From contig NZ_BMNG01000004.1 of NCBI RefSeq assembly GCF_014646335.1, forward strand, positions 212,276-276,275: DNA of 64,000 bases. Direction: 5' to 3'. Source of the stretch: Streptomyces lasiicapitis (GTDB lineage: Bacteria; Actinomycetota; Actinomycetes; Streptomycetales; Streptomycetaceae). The notes under the pieces are model-generated. The model was not told the DNA's origin. It ran no database searches and saw only the letters and a list, made by a program, of their open reading frames with translations. The translations under genes and the position numbers were made by a program. Shown here piece after piece: positions 1-8,650 of this stretch (the first letter of the stretch is position 1; each line of letters opens with the position of its first letter).

Positions 1-624
1 TGTGAGGTCCCGTTGGGGCCGACCGGGCTCGCGCCGGGCCGACGGCAGCATTCCGGTGAAGCCGGGAGCGGTCACCGAGGTGCCGGCCACGCGGTCCGCG
101 AGCGACCGCGACGAGCGCGAGAACACCGGGAGCGCGTTGAGCGTGAACAGGGCGACCGCCGCGATCCAGCAGATGACGGACAGGAAGATCCAGCCCTGTA
201 CGAGCATGCAGCACGCCAGTGAGTACACCGCCACGTCGGCGGCCGTGGTCACGGCGGCACGCAGCGCCGTGCGCGACCGCGTGTTCGGTGTGACGCGCAG
301 TCCCATCACGGCCTTGCCCAGTGTGCGCCCGGTGAAGTTGAGCGTGAGCCACTGGTACAGGAACGTCACGAGGACCAGGGCCAGGAAGCCCTGCTGGATG
401 TAGCCGACCGCGTCCCGCCACAGCGAGTCGACGAGGTCGTCGGTGGCACCCTGGGCATCGCCCCCGGACTTGACGAACTGCCAGCTGCCCTTGGTGACCA
501 GCTCGGGCACGTCCGTGATGAGGGTGCCGATGCGGTTGAAGGTCAGGACCGCGAGCAGCCAGGCCGCCGCGACCACCAATGCGAAGTCAATGAGCCAGGC
601 GCCGAAGCGCCGCAACTGCGGCAC
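1..624 (-). CDS. RDD family membrane protein (C-terminus beyond window)
   Basis: The minus strand is open from a GTG at 624 to the window edge (208 codons, no stop), so the gene is truncated by the window. The N-terminus reads VPQLRRFGAWLIDFALVVAA, which is the RDD signature (R and D in the first membrane helix), followed by a second hydrophobic segment and the motif GRTLGKAVMGLRV that RDD proteins carry after helix 2. A further hydrophobic block follows (QGWIFLSVICWIAAVALF). A GGGGGAA Shine-Dalgarno-like run lies about 6 nt before the GTG. RDD proteins are small polytopic membrane proteins of mostly unknown transport or stress function. Family assignment is confident; the role is unknown. 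Confidence 0.85.
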   Translation of the reverse strand, partial: MPQLRRFGAWLIDFALVVAAAWLLAVLTFNRIGTLITDVPELVTKGSWQFVKSGGDAQGATDDLVDSLWRDAVGYIQQGFLALVLVTFLYQWLTLNFTGRTLGKAVMGLRVTPNTRSRTALRAAVTTAADVAVYSLACCMLVQGWIFLSVICWIAAVALFTLNALPVFSRSSRSLADRVAGTSVTAPGFTGMLPSARREPGRPQRDLT

Positions 625-1238
625 AGATGTTCCCCCAAGACTGCTACCCCCCGGTCTGACTGCGGTTCACGGTAGCAACAGCGGAGCCCGGTCACACACG
701 TTCTCTTGAGACGATCTCGCGTTTTCGCCACCGCCAACTCCGGTGCAGGTTCCGGGAACCATCGGCTTCCGGGAACCACCGGCATCCGTGACCGGAAGAA
801 CACACTGCGTGACTGCTCATGTGTCGCGGGCGGGCGCGACCCGTAGGGGAGCCTGGCCCTGCTCCGTGGCGGCCCGAGCGTCAGCGGAATGGCACGTTCA
901 GTGCAGGCGCCCTTCAGGTTCGGTGATCAACTACGGGGATTCTGTCGCGAATCGCCCCGTATTAGGGGTGAATTGACCCCCGCGAGACGCAGCTCACACG
1001 CGCCCTCTTCCCCCGGTACATGAGATCTACACCCATTCAGCCCGTCTCCTACCCGAGGATGAGGGGCCTCTCTCATGACTACACCGGTCGTGGGCCGATA
1101 GTCCGGCCCGCAGTCTGACTTCCGCGCCCCAACCGGACGGCACGATGGAGGGGATCCTGAAGACCTGTACCGACGAGCATCACCGTGCCGCCGGATGGTC
1201 ACCCTTGCCTGCCAATCCCGACGGGGGTCTCTTTCGCC
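625..1238. other. 614-bp divergent intergenic region with short inverted repeats
   Basis: No convincing gene is visible between the divergent RDD and MMPL genes; short open frames here lack Shine-Dalgarno sequences and family motifs. The region holds a CCCC-N6-GGGG repeat (955-968) overlapping GGGGT-N6-ACCCC (965-980), so the central GGGG can pair either way. A GGGCCG-N6-CGGCCC hairpin lies at 1092-1109 in the probable MMPL leader. These are candidate operator or leader structures only. I could not place a convincing -10/-35 pair. Confidence 0.35.
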
Positions 1239-3470
1239 GTGGCTACGTTCCTCTACAAGCTAGGCCGTCTCGCCTTCAGACGACGCTGGTGGATGGCGCT
1301 CATATGGGTGCTGCTCTTCGTCGGCGCAGGCTTCGCCGCCTCGGCAGCCCCCGCAGCACCCGCCGACACGTTCTCCATGCCCGGCACGGAGTCGCAGAAG
1401 GCCTTCGACCTGCTCGACGAGCGGTTCCCGCAGACCAAGTCCGACGGTGCCACCGCCCGCGTGGTGGTCCGTGCCCCCGACGGCGAGAAGATCACCGCCT
1501 CGGAGAACAAGGCCAAGGTCGACAAGCTCGTCGGTGCCCTGGGCAAGGGCGCGAAGGTCTCCAAGGTCGACGACCCGTTCAAGTCGGGCACCGTCAGCAA
1601 GGACAAGACCACCGCTTACGCCACCGTGTCGTACAAGGTCACCGGCACGGAGCTGAGTGACAAGAACAAGGACGCGCTGGACAAGCTCCTCGAGGACACC
1701 CGCAAGGACGGCCTGACCGTCGAGGCGGGCGGTGACGCCGTTGCCACCGAGCAGTCGATGGGCGGCAGCGCCGAGATGATCGGCATCGCGATCTCCGCGG
1801 TGGTCCTGCTCATCACCTTCGGTTCGCTGATCGCCGCGGGCATGCCCATCCTCACCGCGCTCATCGGTGTCGGCATCGGCATCTCCAGCATCACGGCGCT
1901 CGCCAGCACCCTGGAGCTGTCCAGCACCACCTCGACGCTCGCCATGATGATCGGGCTCGCGGTCGGCATCGACTACGCGCTGTTCATCGTGTCGCGCTAC
2001 CGGGCCGAGATCGCCGAAGGACGCGAACCGGAGGACGCGGTGGGTCGCGCGGTCGGCACGGCCGGGTCCGCCGTCGTCTTCGCCGGACTCACCGTCGTCA
2101 TCGCACTCTCCGGACTCGCGGTCGTCAACATCCCGCTGCTCACCAAGATGGGCCTCGCCGCGGCCGGCACGGTCGTGATCGCCGTACTGATCGCGCTCAC
2201 CCTGATCCCGGCGCTGCTCGGCTTCGGCCGCCGCAAGGTGCTGCGCCGCAAGGACCGCAAGAAGCCCTTCGGCACGTCGTTCGCCGACCCGCACGCCAAG
2301 CCGAAGCTCGGCACCCGCTGGGCCCGGTTCGTGCTGCGCCGCCCGCTGGTCGTGCTGCTCTTCGCCGTCGTCGGCCTCGGTGCCATCGCCGCCCCGGCCG
2401 CCAAGCTGGAGCTCGGCCTGCCCGACGAGGGCACGTTCGCGACGGACACCACCCAGCGCAAGGCGTACGACATGCTGTCGGACTCCTTCGGCAAGGGCTT
2501 CAACGGTCCGCTCACGGTCGTCGTCGACAAGGACGGCAAGGGCGCGGCGACCGCCGCGAAGGACGTCGGCGAGGCGCTCAAGAAGTTCAACGGCGTCGTC
2601 AGCGTCACCCCGGCCGCGCCGAACAAGGAAGACAACACGGCGACGATGACCGCCGTGCCGAAGACAGGACCGAGTGACGCCGACACCGAGAAGCTGGTCA
2701 AGCAGATCCGCTCGGACATCAGCGACGTCGAGTCCAAGACCGGGACCGAGGTCCTGATCACCGGCGCGACGGCCATGACGATCGACTTCTCGCAGACCCT
2801 CGACGACGCCCTGATCCCGTACCTGGCTCTCGTCGTCGGCCTGGCCTTCCTGCTCCTGATGCTGGTGTTCCGCTCCATCCTGGTTCCGCTGAAGGCGGCC
2901 CTGGGCTTCCTCCTCTCGGTGCTCGCGGCGCTCGGCGCGGTCGTGGCGGTCTTCCAGCAGGGCCACCTCGCGAGCGTCTTCGGTGTCGACCAGCCGGGTC
3001 CGATCATGAGCATGATGCCGATCTTCATGATCGGTGTGGTGTTCGGTCTCGCGATGGACTACGAGGTCTTCCTCGTCACGCGCATGCGTGAGGCGTACGT
3101 CCACGGGGCGCGCCCCGGCGAGGCCGTGGTCACCGGCTTCACCCACAGCGGTCGCGTCGTCGCCGCGGCGGCGGTCATCATGATCAGCGTCTTCTCCGGC
3201 TTCATCATGGAGAACGACGACATGATCAAGATGATGGGCTTCGGCCTCGCGTCGGCCGTCCTCTTCGACGCCTTCGTGGTCCGCATGGCGATCGTGCCCG
3301 CGGTGCTCGCGCTGCTCGGCAAGTCCGCCTGGTGGCTGCCGCGCTGGCTCAACGCGATCCTGCCCAACGTGGACGTGGAGGGCGAGAAGCTGCACAAGCA
3401 GCTCGGTGACGTGAACGGCGGAGCCGCGCCGTACTCCGACCCGGAGCGCGAGCTGCAGAACGTGCGCTGA
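1239..3470 (+). CDS. MMPL family (RND-type) transporter
   Basis: A 743-residue membrane protein with the classic duplicated MmpL/RND layout. There is a first membrane helix near the N-terminus, a soluble loop, a 5-6 helix block (SAVVLLITFGSLIAAGMPI, then MMIGLAVGIDYALFIVSRYR), a second large soluble loop, and a second helix block (GVVFGLAMDYEVFLVTRMRE). The two GxxxDYxLF/VSRxR-type motifs are the MMPL hallmark, their Asp residues acting in proton relay. The open frame extends to 1185, but GTG 1239 sits behind GGGGGT and begins the usual basic N-terminus (VATFLYKLGRLAFRRRWW). MMPL proteins export lipids or hydrophobic compounds across the cytoplasmic membrane. Substrate unknown; no adjacent TetR gene. 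A strong terminator follows. Confidence 0.9.
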   Translation: MATFLYKLGRLAFRRRWWMALIWVLLFVGAGFAASAAPAAPADTFSMPGTESQKAFDLLDERFPQTKSDGATARVVVRAPDGEKITASENKAKVDKLVGALGKGAKVSKVDDPFKSGTVSKDKTTAYATVSYKVTGTELSDKNKDALDKLLEDTRKDGLTVEAGGDAVATEQSMGGSAEMIGIAISAVVLLITFGSLIAAGMPILTALIGVGIGISSITALASTLELSSTTSTLAMMIGLAVGIDYALFIVSRYRAEIAEGREPEDAVGRAVGTAGSAVVFAGLTVVIALSGLAVVNIPLLTKMGLAAAGTVVIAVLIALTLIPALLGFGRRKVLRRKDRKKPFGTSFADPHAKPKLGTRWARFVLRRPLVVLLFAVVGLGAIAAPAAKLELGLPDEGTFATDTTQRKAYDMLSDSFGKGFNGPLTVVVDKDGKGAATAAKDVGEALKKFNGVVSVTPAAPNKEDNTATMTAVPKTGPSDADTEKLVKQIRSDISDVESKTGTEVLITGATAMTIDFSQTLDDALIPYLALVVGLAFLLLMLVFRSILVPLKAALGFLLSVLAALGAVVAVFQQGHLASVFGVDQPGPIMSMMPIFMIGVVFGLAMDYEVFLVTRMREAYVHGARPGEAVVTGFTHSGRVVAAAAVIMISVFSGFIMENDDMIKMMGFGLASAVLFDAFVVRMAIVPAVLALLGKSAWWLPRWLNAILPNVDVEGEKLHKQLGDVNGGAAPYSDPERELQNVR

Positions 3471-3482
3471 CCCGTCAGTGAC

Positions 3483-3521
3483 AAGGCGGCCCGGTGACCT
3501 TCTCGGTCACCGGGCCGCCTT
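3483..3521 (+). terminator. Intrinsic terminator after MMPL gene
   Basis: A perfect 17-bp stem (AAGGCGGCCCGGTGACC paired with its complement) closes a 5-nt loop, starting 12 nt after the MMPL stop. It ends the MMPL unit and separates it from the next gene. Confidence 0.85.
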
Positions 3522-3579
3522 GCTGTGCGCCCGCGGCCCCGCTGGTGGAGACTGTCCTGGTCGCAACCTCGGAGGTGCC

Positions 3580-4170
3580 TTGCTGTTCACCCAGGACGCC
3601 CTGGCCCGGATCGCCGCGGGCGAAGTCGATCTGGCCTTCCGGCGCTGGCGCAGGCCCGCCGTCCGGCCCGGCACCGCGCTGCGTACCGCGGTCGGAGTAC
3701 TCGCCGTCGAAGCGGTGGACGCCGTGGACGAGGTCGCCGTGAGCGACAAGGACGCGCGCCGCGCCGGATACCCCGACCGCGCGCACCTGCTCGCCGACCA
3801 GCGCCCCGGCGCCGACCGCACCCTCTACCGCGTCACCCTCCGCCCGGCGGGCGACGACCCCCGCGTCGGCCTCAGGCAGGACACGGACCTCTCCGCCGCC
3901 GAACTCGACGACATCGCCGCAGCCCTCGCCCGCATGGACGCCCGCAGCGGCCACGGCCCGTGGACCACCGCCACCCTCGAACTGATCGCCGCCCACCCCG
4001 CCGTCCGCGCCGCCGACCTGGCCGCCCGGATGGACCGCGAACGGCTCCCCTTCAAGGCGGACGTACGCAAGCTCAAGGAGCGCGGCCTTACCGAGAGCCT
4101 CGACGTGGGCTACCGGCTCTCGCCGCGCGGACGCCTGGTCCTTGACCATCTGCGCGGCCTGTCCGGCTGA
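3580..4170 (+). CDS. Hypothetical protein, ASCH-like N-terminus with winged-helix-like C-terminus
   Basis: About 196 residues from the TTG at 3580, which follows GGAGGT at 3571-3576. The longer open frame back to 3478 would run through the terminator and is unlikely. The N-terminal part (LLFTQDALARIAAGEVDLAF, then RRWRRPAVRPGTALRTAVGV) resembles the beta-barrel ASCH/PUA-like fold. The C-terminal third (TLELIAAHPAVRAADLAARM ... FKADVRKLKERGLTESL ... GYRLSPRGRLVLDHL) looks like a small helix-turn-helix. The protein type seems common in streptomycetes but I know no experimental function. Monocistronic by position. Confidence 0.6.
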   Translation: MLFTQDALARIAAGEVDLAFRRWRRPAVRPGTALRTAVGVLAVEAVDAVDEVAVSDKDARRAGYPDRAHLLADQRPGADRTLYRVTLRPAGDDPRVGLRQDTDLSAAELDDIAAALARMDARSGHGPWTTATLELIAAHPAVRAADLAARMDRERLPFKADVRKLKERGLTESLDVGYRLSPRGRLVLDHLRGLSG

Positions 4171-4309
4171 TCGCGCCTGTCCGGCTGATTCGGCCTATTT
4201 CGTACGTCGTCGGGCTCAACTTCAGCGCGATGTCACGCGTCCGTGCTAAGGGCTGGACGGTTTCAGGGCCCGATCGCCAGGTCCTCGTCCCGCGCGGAGG
4301 AGGTTGTCC

Positions 4310-6697
4310 ATGACCGGATTCGACGCGGACGGGCACGCGGTGATCACCCTGGACGCCGGGCAGGCGCGGGACGCCCGGATCGCCGGCGCGAAGGCCGCCC
4401 ACCTGGCACGGGCCGCGAGAGCGGGACTGCCCGTCCTGCCGGGATTCGTCGTGGTGCCGGCCGCGGTGGCGCCCGGGGCGCCACGCGGAGAGGTCGAACT
4501 CCGGCGCGCCTGGGGCGAGTTGAGCGGCGAAGGTGCCCTGTCGGTCGTCGTGCGGTCCTCCTCCGTGCACGAGGACGGCACCGAGTCGTCCATGGCGGGA
4601 CTCTTCGAGACGGTCCTCGACGTCCGGGACTGGGAGGCGTTCACCGACGCCGTGCGGCGGGTGCTGCGTTCGGCGCGGCGCGTCCCCGTACGGCAGTTGG
4701 CGGGGAGTGCGAACGAAGCGGGCACGGAAGCGGGCGAGAGCGGCGCGTCCCCGTGGGAGGCGGGCGGTGACGGCATGGCCGTGCTCGTGCAGCCCATGGT
4801 GCGGGCCGTCGCGGGCGGGGTGATGTTCGGCGCCGACCCGCTCGCGGGGCGCCACGACCGGATGCTCGTCAGCGCCGTGCCCGGCGGCCCCGACCGCCTT
4901 GTCGACGGAAGCGTCCAGGGCGTGCGGTATCAACTCACGCGCCACGCCCGCCTGATGGGCACCGAACCCGCTGAGCCGCGCGGCACCCGCCTGCTCGACC
5001 GCGTACGGCTGCGCCGCCTCGCGCGTCTGGCGCGGCTCGCGCAGCGGGAGTTCGGCGGCCCGCAGGACATCGAGTTCGGCTTCGACGCCGACGACCGGCT
5101 GTGGCTGTTCCAGACCCGCCCCATCACGGCGATGCCCGCCGTGCCGCCGCGCCGCGCCCGGCTGCTCGGGCCGGGGCCGGTGGCCGAGACCTTCCCCGGC
5201 GTCCTGCAGCCGCTGGAGGAGGACCTCTGGCTGGCCCCCATGTCGTACGGCCTCACCCTCGCCCTGGACGTCACGGGCTCGGCCCCGCGCGGCAAGCTGC
5301 GGAACCTGCCCGTCGTCACCACCGTCGACGGCCGGGCGGCCGCCGACCTGGGGCTCCTCGGCGTGATACCCGTCCGCCGCCGCGGCGGTGCCTTCCTCGC
5401 CTTCCTCAACCCGGCTCCGGGCGCCCGGCGCGCCGCCGCGGCTTGGCGGACCGGACGCCTGCGGGCCGCCCTTCCGATGCTCGCCGTCGACCTCATGGCC
5501 GATGTGGACCGCCACTTGAGCGAACTGCCCGCCCCTGAGGACATGTTGACGGGGCGTCTGTTCGCCGCCGTGTCCTGGGGGCGCACGGTCCTGGCGCCGC
5601 TGCACGCACAGGAGTCCCTGGCCGGCGCCCTGTTGCCGCAGCGCTCGGGCGCCACGGCCGTCGGTGAGGCGCTGGCCGTGCTGTCCGAGGCGCGCGCCGC
5701 CGAACCCGACGACGGGCGCCTCATCGCCCGGCACCCCGTCCTGCTGTCCCTGCTGCCGCCGTCGCTCGGCCCGCGCGCACCGCTGCCCGCCCGCACGCCC
5801 TGGGCCGGGGTGGCGCGCGGCGCGGCCGCCCTGCCCGCCCGCGAGGGGCTGCGCCTGCGCATCCGCTGGGTGCAGGAGATGCAGACCGGCATGGTGTGCG
5901 AGATGGCCCGCCGTCTCACGGCGGCCGGGCTCGTCGACGATCCGTCCCGCGTCCCGCTGCTGCGCTGGGCCGAGTTGACGGCGGCGAGCGACGGCGCGGG
6001 CCTGCCCGCCGACCTGCCCGAGCGGCTGCCCCGGCCGCACCGCCCCGCCCTGCCCGCCGCGTTCCGCCTCGCGGCGGGGCGGCCGGTGCCCGAACCCGCC
6101 GGGCGCGCCACGAAAGGCGCCGGGCAGGGCGCGGGCGGCGGGTTCGGCTCGGGCACCGCGTGGCACGGCGCGGGCGAGCGCCCCCGATCCCCGGTCCTTG
6201 TCGTCCGCACCCTCGACCCGTCCCTCGCGTCCCTGCTGCCCGGACTCGCGGGCCTCGTCGCCGAGACCGGCAGCGTTCTGTCCCATCTCGCCGTGCTGGC
6301 GCGTGAGTTCGAGGTGCCGACGGCGGTCGGCGTTCCCGACGCGGTCGACCGGTTCCCGGAGGGGACGCGGATGTCCGTGGACGGGGGGACGGGGGCGGTG
6401 GAGGAGGTGCGGGTGACGGTTGTGGGGGAGGCGGCCGAGCGGGGCGAGGTCGTGGAGTACCCGAGGGCTTCCTCCGGGGACGGGGCGGGCGTGGACACCC
6501 TTGGACCCGCGGCCGGAACGCTGTCACCCGGGCCCGGATCCGGCCCCGACCCGCTCGGCCCCGGGACCAGGGGAGCCCCGAACGCGCCGTCCGGCCCCCG
6601 CGGCGGCGGCATCCCGCTGCCTTCCGACAGCCCGCTGCCGTCCAACTGTGTGCTGCCTTCCGACTGCCCCGACTACCGGGAGGGCATGGCGTCATGA
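4310..6697 (+). CDS. PEP/pyruvate-binding domain protein (PEP synthase-like)
   Basis: A 795-residue protein from ATG 4310, preceded by GGAGGAGG with 6-nt spacing. The N-terminal third is the ATP-grasp PPDK_N/PEP-synthase domain (AGAKAAHLARAARAGLPVLPG near the start; VVRSSSVHEDGTESSMAGLF; later GPQDIEFGFDADDRLWLFQTRP). The C-terminus has a PEP-utilizer swivel domain with the phospho-histidine motif GSVLSHLAVLAREFEVPTAV. Family members phosphorylate pyruvate or related compounds with ATP via the phosphohistidine. There is no TIM-barrel PEP-binding domain, so a classical PEP synthase reaction is unlikely and a rifampin phosphotransferase-like architecture is closer. The last ~80 residues are a Gly/Pro/Ser-rich tail with LPSD/LPSN repeats. 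It overlaps the next gene by 4 nt. Confidence 0.75.
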   Translation: MTGFDADGHAVITLDAGQARDARIAGAKAAHLARAARAGLPVLPGFVVVPAAVAPGAPRGEVELRRAWGELSGEGALSVVVRSSSVHEDGTESSMAGLFETVLDVRDWEAFTDAVRRVLRSARRVPVRQLAGSANEAGTEAGESGASPWEAGGDGMAVLVQPMVRAVAGGVMFGADPLAGRHDRMLVSAVPGGPDRLVDGSVQGVRYQLTRHARLMGTEPAEPRGTRLLDRVRLRRLARLARLAQREFGGPQDIEFGFDADDRLWLFQTRPITAMPAVPPRRARLLGPGPVAETFPGVLQPLEEDLWLAPMSYGLTLALDVTGSAPRGKLRNLPVVTTVDGRAAADLGLLGVIPVRRRGGAFLAFLNPAPGARRAAAAWRTGRLRAALPMLAVDLMADVDRHLSELPAPEDMLTGRLFAAVSWGRTVLAPLHAQESLAGALLPQRSGATAVGEALAVLSEARAAEPDDGRLIARHPVLLSLLPPSLGPRAPLPARTPWAGVARGAAALPAREGLRLRIRWVQEMQTGMVCEMARRLTAAGLVDDPSRVPLLRWAELTAASDGAGLPADLPERLPRPHRPALPAAFRLAAGRPVPEPAGRATKGAGQGAGGGFGSGTAWHGAGERPRSPVLVVRTLDPSLASLLPGLAGLVAETGSVLSHLAVLAREFEVPTAVGVPDAVDRFPEGTRMSVDGGTGAVEEVRVTVVGEAAERGEVVEYPRASSGDGAGVDTLGPAAGTLSPGPGSGPDPLGPGTRGAPNAPSGPRGGGIPLPSDSPLPSNCVLPSDCPDYREGMAS

Positions 6698-7617
6698 GGT
6701 ACGTGAACTATCTCTTCGGCGGCCTCACCGCCGCCGCGGCCGCCACCTACAGCGTCGTCTACCTCACCCGCTGGGAGTGGCAGCGCGCGCTCATCTGCGG
6801 GGTGCTGCTCCTGGTCGTCGAGGGCCTGCTCGTCTGCGCGGTGCTCCTGGGCCGGATCGGCCGCCTCGAACGGCAGGTGGCCGAGTCGGGCCTGCGCACC
6901 GAGGAGGTGTGGCGCAGGCTGCGCGAGTCCGGCGCCGAGCAGGGCTCCGTACGGTTCCGCTGGCTGGAGCCGCGCGGCTCCGACGGCGCCCACCGCACGT
7001 ACGTCTTCGTGCCCGTCCTGATGGCGGCGGGCGTGCTGCTGTCCGGCGTCGCGTGGATCGTGCAGAAGATCTCGGCGGCCACCGCCCGGCCCGGAGCCGA
7101 GCGCAGGCTCGCCGGACGGCTCACGCGGCTGACCGCACCGCCGCCCTCCGAACTGGGCGGGCGAGCGCCGGAGTTGGAGGACACGCGCGCCGTGCCGCGC
7201 CCTCGTACCGTGCGGGCGGTCGTGGTGACCGCCGTGGTCGCGGCGTGCGGACTGCTCCTGGCCCTGCTCGTGGACACGCTGTCCGACGCCACGCAGACCC
7301 GCCCCGGCCAGTCGCGCGGCTCCGCCGCGACCATGGTCGTCTACCAGGTCGAGCTGCGCGGCACCGACAGCGCCGACGCCCGCGCCCTCGCCGCACGCGA
7401 GCTGTGGGAACGGTGCCGCCGCTCCACCGCCGCCCTCAACGTACAAGCACCGCTGACCCGTTTGGGAGAAGATGTCTGGGCCGGAGTGATACGTCCCGCG
7501 CTGTCCGAGCACGATGTGATGCGGCTCAGCGGATGTCTTGTCGACACGACAGCGCAGCGCACCCGGGCGAAGGTCCTCGGCGAGAGTCAGGTGGAGCCGG
7601 CCGACCGCGACGGGTGA
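6694..7617 (+). CDS. Hypothetical membrane protein coupled to PEP-synthase-like gene
   Basis: A 307-residue protein whose ATG overlaps the upstream stop (ATGA), implying translational coupling. Two N-terminal membrane helices are visible (roughly residues 5-25 and 30-52), then a basic/helical segment, a third at about 105-125 (VLMAAGVLLSGVAWIVQKIS) and a fourth near 170-190 (VVVTAVVAACGLLLALLVDT). The C-terminal ~115 residues are soluble, beginning MVVYQVELRGTDSADARALA. No known domain is recognised. Its coupling suggests it works with the ATP-grasp/PEP-domain enzyme at the membrane. Confidence 0.65.
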   Translation: MRYVNYLFGGLTAAAAATYSVVYLTRWEWQRALICGVLLLVVEGLLVCAVLLGRIGRLERQVAESGLRTEEVWRRLRESGAEQGSVRFRWLEPRGSDGAHRTYVFVPVLMAAGVLLSGVAWIVQKISAATARPGAERRLAGRLTRLTAPPPSELGGRAPELEDTRAVPRPRTVRAVVVTAVVAACGLLLALLVDTLSDATQTRPGQSRGSAATMVVYQVELRGTDSADARALAARELWERCRRSTAALNVQAPLTRLGEDVWAGVIRPALSEHDVMRLSGCLVDTTAQRTRAKVLGESQVEPADRDG

Positions 7618-7788
7618 GGTGCCGGGGGTGCCGAGGGTGTCCGTGCGTGCAAAGTGCCTGGTGGGGCGGCTGGAACTGGTCGGTGGGGGTCGCGGACGCC
7701 GGTAGCCTGAAAGGCGTGGGGGTCACCCCCGTGGGGGCCACCCCGCTTCCCCTCCCCGTCTCCTTCCGCCCCGCTCCGGCCTGCGCCC

Positions 7789-8553
7789 GTGCGTACGCCC
7801 TCAGGTGGTGACCGTTTGTTGTCCGCCGCAGCACCCGCCCGTGCCGCCGCCCTCCTCGACTCCGTGCGCACCGCCGGCACCCGGGCGCGTAAGAGACTGA
7901 AACCCAGGCGCCCGCTCACGCGGCGCACGCTGAAAGTCGTCGTCCTGTGCGTCCTCACCTACACGGTCTTCTGGCTCACCTCGGTCCTCGGGGTGCTCGC
8001 CGTCTCCGTATGGGCAGGTGAACACGGGCCCTCCGACGGCGAGTTGGCGGGCATCAAGCACTTCCAGCAGGTCGACGACCGGCTGTGGCGCGGCTCGGCG
8101 CCCACCCGGGACGGCTACCGCGCGCTCATGGCGCGCGGCATCCACACCGTGGTGGACCTGCGCGCGGAAGACCTGAGCGCCGCCGCGCTCGCGCAGCCGG
8201 GGCGCGCCGGGCTGCACGTCGTCCGCATGCCGATCCGTGACGGACAGACCCCCGACGGCCGTCAGGTGGACCAGTTCCTGCGCGTCGTCGCGGACGCCGC
8301 CGGGCCGGTCTTCGTGCACTGCGGCGCGGGCGTCGGCCGCACCGGATCGATGACCGCCGCCTACCTGGTCCGCACCGGCCAGGCCACGCCCCGCCAGGCG
8401 GCCCTGCGCACGGTCGCGGTGGGCCCGCCGTCCCTTGAGCAGATCTACTACGTGCTGAGCGCCGACCGGTACGCCAGCCGGCAGCCGCCCGGCGTCGTCT
8501 CGCTGATCAGCCGCCTCGCCGACGCGCCCCGCCGCATCAAGGCGTCGCTCTGA
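7789..8553 (+). CDS. Membrane-anchored dual-specificity/tyrosine phosphatase-like protein
   Basis: A 254-residue protein with one N-terminal membrane helix (about residues 47-76, after an Arg/Lys-rich cytoplasmic stretch) and an extracytoplasmic PTP-fold domain. The phosphatase signature CX5R is intact: HCGAGVGRTG, with Cys178 and Arg184. DLRAEDL and PIRDGQTPDG precede it as in small dual-specificity phosphatases, Asp151 being a candidate general acid. If the topology is right, the active site faces outside, which is unusual for a protein phosphatase and would fit a lipid phosphate or cell-wall substrate. The GTG at 7789 has no strong Shine-Dalgarno, so the start is uncertain; TTG 7816 is an alternative. 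Confidence 0.75.
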   Translation: MRTPSGGDRLLSAAAPARAAALLDSVRTAGTRARKRLKPRRPLTRRTLKVVVLCVLTYTVFWLTSVLGVLAVSVWAGEHGPSDGELAGIKHFQQVDDRLWRGSAPTRDGYRALMARGIHTVVDLRAEDLSAAALAQPGRAGLHVVRMPIRDGQTPDGRQVDQFLRVVADAAGPVFVHCGAGVGRTGSMTAAYLVRTGQATPRQAALRTVAVGPPSLEQIYYVLSADRYASRQPPGVVSLISRLADAPRRIKASL

Positions 8554-8559
8554 CGGATC

Positions 8560-8588
8560 GGCGCGCCGCCCCGAGGGGGCAGCGCGCC
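8560..8588. terminator. Hairpin terminator after phosphatase gene
   Basis: GGCGCGC (8560-8566) pairs with GCGCGCC (8582-8588). After one C-A mismatch the stem continues GCCCC/GGGGC around a GAG triloop. It lies 6 nt after the phosphatase stop, before the convergent GNAT gene. Confidence 0.65.
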
Positions 8589-8650
8589 GAACTGTCCGAT
8601 CAGAGCGCTGAACTGTCCGATCAGAGCGTCGAACCGACCGCTCAGAGCGT
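8588..8650. repeat. 21-nt tandem repeat, three copies
   Basis: Three head-to-tail 21-nt units (8588-8608, 8609-8629, 8630-8650). Units 1 and 2 differ only at the first and last base. Unit 3 keeps the CAGAGCGT end but has three changes in the middle. Each contains (A/T)C(A/C/G)GAGCG-like cores. The array lies between two convergent genes, and its last unit overlaps the 3' end of the GNAT gene. Confidence 0.8.

Noticed and set aside
927..1202. Short frames in the RDD/MMPL gap as genes
   Set aside because: No ribosome sites, no hydrophobic or conserved pattern, and they cross the likely promoter region.
1260..3395. 711-codon open frame antisense to the MMPL gene
   Set aside because: Its composition (His/Asp/Arg-rich, no hydrophobic core) is that of a GC-skew shadow; the sense strand has clear MMPL motifs.
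6420..7811. 463-codon plus-strand frame overlapping the PEP-domain and membrane protein genes
   Set aside because: Arg/Pro/Gly-rich with no motif; the other frame has two ATGA-coupled genes with consistent features.
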